DNA of 64,000 bases from Desulfonema magnum (lineage in GTDB: Bacteria > Desulfobacterota > Desulfobacteria > Desulfobacterales > 4be13), in assembly GCF_017377395.1 (NCBI RefSeq), contig NZ_CP061800.1, positions 62,001 through 126,000 on the forward strand, in the 5' to 3' direction. Of this stretch, positions 52,699-60,065 are shown in pieces. The position numbers and the translations under genes are program-made. Position 1 is the first letter of the stretch, and each line of letters opens with the position of its first letter. The notes below the pieces were generated by a model. That model saw nothing but the letters and a program-made list of their open reading frames with translations, searched no databases and was not told the DNA's origin.

Positions 52699-52770
52699 AG
52701 TTCCGCCTCGCAGCCGGATATTCCCGTTTCGGTATCGACTGTTCCGGAAAGATATGCTGAGGGCGGAACT
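52699..52770. repeat. Inverted repeat between CT4 and the DUF2310-like gene
   Basis: Arms AGTTCCGCC and GGCGGAACT, the same family as the GTAGTTCCGCC repeat at 11346-11399 and 59941-60016, with a 54-nt interior. Confidence 0.6.
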
Positions 52771-52839
52771 GTAACTTCAGGGTGTTTCGCTTATATTTTT
52801 TATCAGAAATCATGTTAGTAAAAACAGGCGGACAGCATA

Positions 52840-53640
52840 ATGAAAATAGCGGAAATAAGAATTCCCTTTGACAAAATGTACGATGAACAAAGGCAGTCTG
52901 AAACGGTTTCAGAATTTGTAAGAGGATTATCCGAACACGGATGTCTTGTAGGTGACTCCGTGCCGATTGCCCGAACCGAAGGTGATTTTCGTATTTACAC
53001 GATTACGCCGGAGGCCGATGCTCTTTCTGCTGAAAATTTCGGTCAGCAGCTACAGTCCCTGCTATCTGCTTTCAAGGAGGCCGGTCTGGGGCCGCTGGAT
53101 ACGGTCGTCATCGGAGACGACCCCGGAACGATACAGTGCTGTAGTTGCGGCATACGGAGTTTCATAATTCTCTATACTTCATTCCTGGATGACGAACCGC
53201 CTTTAAGATGCGGGAATTGCTTCAAACCCGTACCTCTTTACAGGATTCCTGACAGTGACCCCGATCTCAGGGCGGAAATTTCAGACTGGGCTGATGATTA
53301 CCGTTCGTGCGACCGTTTCTGGATATGCAGCGGTGTAGGCGAGAAATTCGGCTACGATCAGATTTCCAAATATGACAGCCCCCTTTCTCGTGAAGGCATG
53401 AAGCTTTCTGAAAGACTTACCAGTGTTTTCCGCCCCTCCTACTACTACCTTTATCGCTATAAAACACACAGTGAGAAGGCGGAGATGGCCCGGAAATGCC
53501 CGATTTGCGGCGGTGACTGGTATCTTGAAAGACGGCTGCATAATAAATTCGATTTCAAATGTGACAAATGTCGCCTGCTGTCAAATATCGCTTTTGATCT
53601 GAAGCCGGTCGCACGGAGCGAGAACGGGTATGACGACTGA
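52840..53640 (+). CDS. DUF2310-like zinc-ribbon protein, candidate immunity protein for CT4
   Basis: A 266-residue protein. Two cysteine pairs (CCSCG near residue 106 and CGNCF near 127) form one zinc ribbon, and CPICGG with CDKC near 230-250 form a second. The N-terminal strand pattern and zinc ribbons match DUF2310 (Zn-ribbon, possibly nucleic-acid binding). Relatives occur beside Rhs genes. Position behind CT4 makes an immunity role likely, but it could also be an independent cargo gene. Confidence 0.7.
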   Translation: MKIAEIRIPFDKMYDEQRQSETVSEFVRGLSEHGCLVGDSVPIARTEGDFRIYTITPEADALSAENFGQQLQSLLSAFKEAGLGPLDTVVIGDDPGTIQCCSCGIRSFIILYTSFLDDEPPLRCGNCFKPVPLYRIPDSDPDLRAEISDWADDYRSCDRFWICSGVGEKFGYDQISKYDSPLSREGMKLSERLTSVFRPSYYYLYRYKTHSEKAEMARKCPICGGDWYLERRLHNKFDFKCDKCRLLSNIAFDLKPVARSENGYDD

Positions 53641-53747
53641 ACGGCTGACACTCCGAAAGTGGTCTGCTCACCGGTAAGGGGGATTTCAGCATTTACCGGA
53701 ACGCCGGAAACGGCCTTCCCGAAGGCGTCTCCGGCGGTGCGCTGGAC

Positions 53748-55034
53748 GTGACACGGACTTTCAGCGGCTACGGCGAGACGGATGCTGAAAGTTCGTCCGT
53801 GAACGGCACGGGGCTGTTCTCATGGTCGGCTGTGCGGGATGACAACGGCAGAATCACTCAGAAGACAGAGACATTCGGCGACGGCACGACGGCGACTTAT
53901 GTGTATGATTACGACACAGTCGGGCGGCTGCTGACCGTCACGAAGGACGGAGCTGTTGCCGAAAGTTACCAGTACGACACCCGTCCTTACGGCATCCGCA
54001 CATATCAGGAAGTGAACGATGTCACCAAATCGCTGAGTTACAACGACGAGGACAACCTCCTCACCGCAGGCGGCGTGTCTTATCAGCACGATGATGACGG
54101 CTTTCTCGTCAGCAGAACGCAGGAAACGGATGTCACGACGTATGATTATTCCCTCCGTGGCGAGCTTCTCAGTGTGACGCTTCCTGACAGCACGGTCATT
54201 GAATATGTGCATGGTCCGCTCGGCAGGCGCATTGCGAAGAAAGTGGGCGGCACTGTCACCGAGAAATATCTGTGGCAGGGGCTGACACGCCTGCTGGCTG
54301 TGTACAACACCGATGACACCCTGAAAATACGCTTTGAATATGCGGACGCCCGCATGCCCGTCGCCATGACAAAGGACGGCGTGACGTATTACCTCGCATA
54401 TGATCAGGTCGGCTCGCTGAAAGCCGTCTCGGATTCGTCCGGGAATGTCATGCTGAAAAGAGAATGCGACTCCTTCGGCAATATACTCGATGAGGAAGGT
54501 ACGCCGCCCTTTGAAATCCCCTTCGGTTTCGCCGGAGGTCTGCATGATTCTGATACAGGGCTTGTAAGATTCGGCCACAGAGACTACGACCCGGGCACAG
54601 GAAGATGGACAGCCAAAGACCCGATTCTCTTCGCAGGCGGGGATACCGATCTGTACGGCTATTGTCTGAATGATCCGGTGAATTGGAATGACCCGTCAGG
54701 ACTTGAATTGTCATCCGGAGAGAATGCCGCTATTGCTATTGTCGGCGCAATCACTGCCACAGTGGCATCCGGTATCGGAACGCCGGCCGCGGGAGCTGTG
54801 GCAGGAGGGTTTGTCGGATTTTTCGGAACCTTAATTCTTGGCGGAGACATTCAAGATGCGATCAATAACCTTGCGGGAGGAGCTCTGACAGGTATGACAG
54901 GCGGTTTGTATGGCCAACTTATAGAAGTGGCGGGATGGGGCATGGGACGAAGGATATTATGGTCAGGCTGGGGATACGGGTTCGATCTGATTGTTTACGG
55001 ATGTGATCCTGTCTGGCCGAAGCCCTGTCCGTAG
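53748..55034 (+). CDS. Rhs core fragment with tip CT5 (hydrophobic, pore-like; orphan cassette)
   Basis: 428 codons from a GTG at 53748, with Rhs homology extending back to about 53664 without a start. It has the longest core part of the array ([56 protein letters not shown]). The tip CT5 (about 111 residues) is almost uncharged and Gly/Ala-rich with glycine-zipper-like helices (AIAIVGAITATVASGIGTPAAG, GAVAGGFVGFFGTLILGG). This suggests a membrane-inserting, bacteriocin-like toxin. A four-helix membrane protein gene follows 13 bases later. It is related to the tip at 55620. Confidence 0.8.
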   Translation: MTRTFSGYGETDAESSSVNGTGLFSWSAVRDDNGRITQKTETFGDGTTATYVYDYDTVGRLLTVTKDGAVAESYQYDTRPYGIRTYQEVNDVTKSLSYNDEDNLLTAGGVSYQHDDDGFLVSRTQETDVTTYDYSLRGELLSVTLPDSTVIEYVHGPLGRRIAKKVGGTVTEKYLWQGLTRLLAVYNTDDTLKIRFEYADARMPVAMTKDGVTYYLAYDQVGSLKAVSDSSGNVMLKRECDSFGNILDEEGTPPFEIPFGFAGGLHDSDTGLVRFGHRDYDPGTGRWTAKDPILFAGGDTDLYGYCLNDPVNWNDPSGLELSSGENAAIAIVGAITATVASGIGTPAAGAVAGGFVGFFGTLILGGDIQDAINNLAGGALTGMTGGLYGQLIEVAGWGMGRRILWSGWGYGFDLIVYGCDPVWPKPCP

Positions 55035-55047
55035 GAGTGACAACACA

Positions 55048-55476
55048 ATGAAAATAATGAAGATTCTGTTTGTTTTCATATTCTTCTGGGGGCTGGGAAC
55101 AGCTGGCCTGTATGTTCTGATTCAGAGTCTTCTGTCCGGTGACGGAAGAGTTCTGGTGACCGAATTTCAGAATCCGCTGATAAAATATTCGCTGGTATTT
55201 ACCGTTGTTGATTTTTCCATGCTGCTTTTTTCATTTCCTGTGTTAATATATAAAGGAATGATAGGTGACAATGCTGAAAAACATGTAAAAGCGGGAACAG
55301 ATCTCGCCGTGTTATTATTGGCGGCACCCGGATTCATATTTGCTGTCATCGGAGGGTATTACGCGGGAGCAGACAGCAACCGTCTGTTTCTCCTGATCAT
55401 ATTTTATCTGTTTATGCTTATTTTGGATATTGTCACTTTTTTATCAGAACGCGGGAAGCGAAAATCAGGCAGGTAA
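55048..55476 (+). CDS. Candidate membrane immunity protein for CT5
   Basis: A 142-residue protein with four predicted membrane helices (about 5-27, 52-72, 86-110, 116-136). ATG 55048 is chosen since GTAGGAG precedes it; a longer frame to 54991 overlaps the toxin. It is a paralogue of the protein at 56096 (both IFFWGL near the N-terminus, NPLIKYS/NPLIRYS, late FLSERE/FLSERG). A membrane immunity protein fits a pore-type tip. Confidence 0.7.
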   Translation: MKIMKILFVFIFFWGLGTAGLYVLIQSLLSGDGRVLVTEFQNPLIKYSLVFTVVDFSMLLFSFPVLIYKGMIGDNAEKHVKAGTDLAVLLLAAPGFIFAVIGGYYAGADSNRLFLLIIFYLFMLILDIVTFLSERGKRKSGR

Positions 55477-55619
55477 AAGTACCGTCTCAGTAACAGGGCG
55501 CTGCCCTTATTCCTGACAGAGAAAAAGAGTTCCGGGGACCCCTGTTTAATTGCCGACAACGGAACCTCGGAACTCGGAAATTCGGACAGTAAAAGAAAGA
55601 TAAGCAGGGTGTCCCTGTA

Positions 55620-56080
55620 AGCAAAGACCCGATTCTTTTCGCAGGCGGGGATACGGATTTGTACGGGTATTGTGTGAACGATCCGGTGAATTGGAATGAT
55701 CCGTCCGGGCTTGAACTGTCGGCTGGTGAGTTGTGCATAGTCACCTGGTCCGGTTTCGCCGGTGCCACGGTGGGGGCAGCTGTCGGCGCAATGTTTGCCG
55801 GCGTGGGGGCTCCGGCAGGAGGAGCGGCAGGAGGATCTGTTACGTCATTTGCAGTGACGCTGATACTCGGCGGTGACAAATGGGATGCACAGCCAACAAT
55901 GCAGTAATAGGTGGCCTGACAGGTGCCGCGGGCGGTCTGTGGGGTGAGATTGCGGCAACCGTGGGATGGGGTATGGCAATGCGGATAAAGTGGGCGGTCC
56001 TGGGATTTATGATCGATTTATCAGGAATGGGAGCGGATCCCCCGCTGTCCCGTCCCGACGAGCCCGAACCCTGTCCGTAA
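55620..56080 (+). pseudogene. Rhs core end with tip CT6, frameshifted
   Basis: A very short Rhs core remnant ([29 protein letters not shown]) followed by a CT5-like Gly/Ala-rich tip. The first frame stops at 55907 after [12 protein letters not shown]. The rest continues in another frame from about 55888 ([18 protein letters not shown] to EPCP). A single-base indel near 55890 explains this. The tip is therefore dead, but its immunity gene downstream is intact. Confidence 0.8.
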
Positions 56081-56095
56081 TGAGGAGACACATAA

Positions 56096-56578
56096 ATGGG
56101 AAAAATGGTGTTTGGTTTCATATTCTTCTGGGGGCTGGCGGGATGTGCTCTTTTTCTGGCAGTTCATACCGCCCTGAAGCCTGAGACGGGACTGATGACG
56201 GCATTCGAAAACCCGCTGATAAGGTATTCCCCGGAGCTTTCCATGATCGGCTGGGCCATTATAGGATTCTCTCTTCCTGTGATACACGGTCTCATTCCGA
56301 TATATATGGAAAAGCGCGGCAGGAAGGTCGGGCCGTATGAGAGGGCCGGACTGCAGGTTGTCCTGATATTGCTGTCAGCGCCGGCTTTTGTGTTCTCATG
56401 TGTCGCAGGATACTGCATCCGGCCGGGCAGCAGGCATGTGTTTCTTCTGGGCTGCGTTTATCTGATCATGCTGTCTTCGGACATTGTCAGATTCCTGTCG
56501 GAACGGGAAAAGGCGAGATCGGAACGTGGAGGGGCGGGAGCGGACAGAGGCCCGGATTTGAAAAGGAGGCGTGACTGA
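56096..56578 (+). CDS. Candidate membrane immunity protein for CT6
   Basis: A 160-residue four-helix membrane protein, paralogue of 55048. A GAGGAGA ribosome site lies nine bases before ATG. It has a charged C-terminal tail. It is retained although CT6 is frameshifted, consistent with continued protection against a toxin that sister cells may still carry. A good terminator follows (56595). Confidence 0.7.
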   Translation: MGKMVFGFIFFWGLAGCALFLAVHTALKPETGLMTAFENPLIRYSPELSMIGWAIIGFSLPVIHGLIPIYMEKRGRKVGPYERAGLQVVLILLSAPAFVFSCVAGYCIRPGSRHVFLLGCVYLIMLSSDIVRFLSEREKARSERGGAGADRGPDLKRRRD

Positions 56579-56594
56579 CATTCTGACAGAAAGA

Positions 56595-56628
56595 GGCGGC
56601 TGATTTTCTCAGCCGCCTTCTTTTTTTC
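56595..56628 (+). terminator. Rho-independent terminator after the CT6 immunity gene
   Basis: A perfect 9-bp stem GGCGGCTGA/TCAGCCGCC with a 5-nt loop, followed by TTCTTTTTTT. Confidence 0.85.
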
Positions 56629-56659
56629 GAAAAGAAAGTAAAGATAAGTAACATGTCCC

Positions 56660-58840
56660 CGGAATCCGGGGAGACGGCGTTCCCGTTGCCATTGTCTCAC
56701 CGGACGGTCTGAGAACCCTGCTGACTGTGGATGCCGACAACCAGCTTACTGAGATCAGGTATCCCGGAAGCACGAAGTCTTTTGTTGTGTTTGACTATGA
56801 TGAAAACAACGACGGCCTGCTCACGAAAAAGACGGAGCCGGAGGGGAACACGGCTTTCTCATAAAAATAAGTAAAAAATTTAAAGAGGTTATACAGGCAG
56901 GATATCCGAACAGGCATCTGAATTTGTAATATCCTGATAATCCGTAAAAATAATTATTCATAAAATGAACCTGATTTTTCAGACATCGGTTATCCGGCAG
57001 GCTTCTGTGATTTTTCAGGCGGAATCCGGAATTAGTAATTTTTTAACTTCCTGAAATTATATCTTATATTTTTATGATAAAGCCGTGGGAGGGGAACGGG
57101 TTTGTCCATGTGTTCGATGGGAACGGACGGGTTGAGCATACGGAGGATGAGGAAGGCGGACGCTGGGAATTTTCCAGGGTCACGGATGCGGCCGGCAATA
57201 TCACTTATGAGACAAAGGCCCTTGCGGAAGGTGATGATGTTTATAATATCACGTCCTACGGGGACCGTACCGATTCCACAGGTAAGCACACCTCTGAGAT
57301 CACAGGGCCGGCAGGCGGCATGACACAGTTCACACGCTCATCTGACAGTCTGGGGGTTGTGAAGGAACTGCCCTGCGGCACGGAACTCGGATTTGAATAC
57401 GACGCCGATCCCCGGTGGCAGACCAAATATGTGAAAAAAATGACGGAGACGGCGCCTTCGGGATTGACAAAAACCACGGAAAGGAGTAAAAGTTACGAAG
57501 ACACCGACTCGGACGGTATGCCGGATATCATCACCGAGACGGTCACGGTGAACGGGACAAAGACCACAACCCTGGTGCAGGATATCGCTCTGGCGAAAAA
57601 GACCGTCACGTCTCCGGAGGACAGGAGCGTGATCACCGAATACGACCGCGACACCCTGCTGACGACAAAGGTGAGCGTGACGGGTCTTAATGACACGACT
57701 TACGGGTACGACGCAAAGGGCCGTCCGGAGACGATTACGACCGGCACGAGACAGACCGTTCTGGCGTATGACGCCCGGGGAAATGTCGCCTCCGTCACAG
57801 ATGCGGAAGGCAGCATTTTCACATATGATTATGACGATGCGGGACGGCTGACGGCGATTCACCGGCCCGATATCACGGACGTGGGAAATGAGACGGTCAT
57901 CGCTTTCGGCTATGATGAAAACGGAAACATGACCGTGCTGACGAATCCCTCGGACACGGATCACGGGTTCGGTTTCAACAAGGTGAATCTCGGCAGTTCA
58001 TACACAACACCTCTGAGCGGGGACTACACTTATGTGTATAACAAGGCACGGCGGCTCATACAGAAAAACTTTCCGTCGCCAGATGCATGGATCAGTTACA
58101 ATTACGACCCGGCGAAGCTGGAAAGCATCGAAACCTCCGAAGGCGATGTCACTGATTTCACCTATTATTCCTGCGGATCAAAAGTGGACACGGTCAGCAG
58201 GGGCAATGAGGAAATCAAATATGTGTATGACGGAAGCCTCGTCAAATCGGAGATACTGAGCGGGACGCTGGGTCAGACGCTTTCGTATGATTACAACAAC
58301 GACTTTGCCGTCCAAAGACTCACATATGCCGGTGCGGACTGCGATTATGTCTATGATGACGACGGTCTCCTCACCGGTGCGGGGGATTTCAGCATCACCC
58401 GGAATGCCGGGAACGGCCTTCCCGAAGATGTCTCCGGCGGTGTACTGAGTCTCACACGGACTTTCAGCGGTTACGGAGAGACGGACGCTGAAAGTTTCTC
58501 AGCGGACGGCACGGGGCTTTTCTCATGGTCGGTCATCAGGGATAAGAACGGCAGAATCACTGAGAAAACAGAGACGTTCCCTGACAGCACGACGGCAACT
58601 TATGACTATGATTACGATGCTGTCGGCCGTCTGCTGAGTGTCACGAAGGACGATGCCGTTGTCGAAAGTTACCAGTACGACACCCGTCCTTACGGCATCC
58701 GCACATATCAGGAAGTGAACGATGTCACCAGACCGCTGGCTTACAACGACGAGGACAACCTCCTCACCGCCGGAGATGTGACGTATCAGCATGATGCGGA
58801 CGGCTTCCTTGTCAGCAGAACGCAGGAGACGGATCAGTGA
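56660..58840 (+). pseudogene. Rhs barrel fragment (YD repeats), interrupted by a MITE
   Basis: No start. It runs GDGVPVAIVSPDGLRTLL... to KKTEPEGN, then the MITE (56849-57087) interrupts, and it continues in frame as GFVHVFDGNGRVEHTEDEEG up to RTQETDQ and a stop at 58838. Many YD-type repeats are seen (YGYDAKGRPETI, TYDYDYDAVGRLLSV). Its last 165 residues are homologous to the start of the CT5 cassette, so it looks like the upstream part of such a barrel, relocated. Open frame 57074-58840 alone has 588 codons. Confidence 0.85.
56849..57087. mobile_element. MITE with 21-bp inverted ends and 9-bp target duplication
   Basis: 239 bp, A/T-rich, no coding capacity. The left end is CACGGCTTTCTCATAAAAAT and the right end complements it with one mismatch over 21 bp. 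GGAGGGGAA at 56840-56848 is repeated at 57088-57096. Removing the element and one TSD restores KTEPEGNGFVHVFDGNGR in frame. Confidence 0.9.
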
Positions 58841-59016
58841 CAGATCCGGTTAATGGCCCGTCGTATAACTTTTCAGCTCCTCGAACTGATCCGGTCGGAC
58901 ATTTTTTTAATGATATGGTCACATATTATATTTGGGGAAATCCCCCTGATGATCCGTCTAATTTTATTGAAAGAATAACCGGAACGTATGATGGCCCGTG
59001 TCCATATGGAAATTAA
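58841..59016 (+). pseudogene. Detached Rhs tip remnant CT7
   Basis: After the stop of the barrel fragment, a different frame reads DPVNGPSYNFSAPRTDPVGH, then FFNDMVTYYIWGNPPDDPSN and FIERITGTYDGPCPYGN, ending at 59016. DPVN is the residue pattern that ends every Rhs core here, so this is a tip whose core was deleted (joint near 58838, between SRTQETD and DPVN). No immunity gene follows. Confidence 0.65.
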
Positions 59017-59213
59017 AAGAATGTGACCCAACTAGTGCAAAAGGTTAAATTTTCGGATGCCCGCTCATTGGTTATTGTAGTCATTCTATCCACAGTTTGT
59101 GGAAGCGTGGCATCGGTCAAAAACGGATTCCTGCTTTTGCGGGAATGGCAGGCTTTTTGTTTGAATCAAGTCAGAAAACTTGATCATTTACGACTTATAT
59201 GAACGAAATAACA
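59017..59213. repeat. Degenerate palindrome copy
   Basis: 59075-59190 is a decayed copy of the GGATTCCTGCTTTCGCAGG palindrome family (outer arms degraded). No gene is seen. Confidence 0.55.
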
Positions 59214-59609
59214 TTATTTTTTTTTCTGACTCAGGGTCTGAGGGTTCCTGAGACCCCGGGCAAAATTCTTTTCAAAAAGTTCGTCAGAATGGGTATTCAC
59301 ACGTTTATGAAGCTGTGAAAACTGATCCATCAGCATCTGTGCAAAAGGCGTGAGTCGTGACCCCCCGCCTGATGACCCTCCGATATTTCGGATCAGCAAA
59401 GGCTCTCCGAGCCGTTCCTCTGTGGCCCGGACCTTTCCCCATACAGCACGGTAGCTCATCTTCAGTTCCTTGGCTGCGGCCTGTATTGAGCCTGATTGTC
59501 GGATGGTCTCCAGAATTTTGAAGCGTCCCAGTCCGAACACCACATTTCCCTCGTCATCCTCGATCCATACTTTTGAACGAATATGGAATTTTTCTGAGTT
59601 ATTATACAT
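59214..59609 (-). CDS. ModE-like winged helix-turn-helix regulator
   Basis: A 131-residue protein equivalent to the N-terminal DNA-binding domain of ModE (LysR-type HTH). The recognition region is SGSIQAAAKELKMSYRAVWGKV, followed by the wing RLGEPLLIRNIGGSSGGGSRLT, a very typical ModE stretch. The C-terminal molybdate-binding Mop domains are absent, so it may respond to another signal or use a partner. It is divergent from fdhA, which needs molybdenum or tungsten. It probably binds the palindrome at 59838-59861. Confidence 0.85.
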   Translation of the reverse strand: MYNNSEKFHIRSKVWIEDDEGNVVFGLGRFKILETIRQSGSIQAAAKELKMSYRAVWGKVRATEERLGEPLLIRNIGGSSGGGSRLTPFAQMLMDQFSQLHKRVNTHSDELFEKNFARGLRNPQTLSQKKK

Positions 59610-60065
59610 AATATATTTTTATTTATACTCGATAATCAGGTTTTTTTCTGTCATTCCGTTCGACCGAACTCGCTCGAACGGAATGACAAACGTTGTGTTC
59701 AAATCAGATCAAAAAATTTGACCATCGAGCCAGATGAAATTCTTATTTTAGCCATTATAAATCAGTATATTAGTTGAGAATCACAGAAATATGACAAAGT
59801 TAATATCATATTTCTGAGAATAAATACAAGAATGTTTCGTTATGTCAATATTGACATAACGATAAAAGCATGATACAAGCCAACCTCGTTATTATCCGAC
59901 AAACTGAAGTCCGTTCGGCAAACAGCAAAGAAACCCTGAAGTTCGTAGTTCCGTGTTTAGGCCATTTTGCATCATATCCTGATTCCGTCTGGCCGCCTAA
60001 ACGCGGAAGTACGAACTTATAAAATCAAATTTGACAAATTATTATAATATTCGGAGGTCTGAATC
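59610..60065. promoter_or_regulatory. Divergent control region of the ModE-like gene and fdhA
   Basis: It contains a repeat with ACTCGATAATCAGG...CATCGAG outer arms (59625-59735, CTGTCATTCCGTTCGA palindrome inside). The palindromic operator candidate at 59838-59861 and an imperfect GTAGTTCCG/CGGAAGTAC inverted repeat (59941-60018) follow. A GGAGGT ribosome site at 60053-60058 serves the fdhA ATG 60066. TTGACA (60031) and TATAAT (60043) occur but only 6 bases apart, so they do not make a promoter. Confidence 0.65.
59838..59861. promoter_or_regulatory. Perfect 24-bp palindrome, candidate ModE-type operator
   Basis: Half-site CGTTATGTCAAT followed by its exact complement. ModE operators in E. 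coli have the form CGNTATAT, spacer, ATATANCG; the outer CGTTAT/ATAACG halves match. It lies 228 bases upstream of the ModE-like start and 204 bases upstream of fdhA. Confidence 0.65.

Noticed and set aside
60031..60048. TTGACA and TATAAT as fdhA promoter
   Set aside because: Only six bases separate the boxes; a sigma70 promoter needs about 17.
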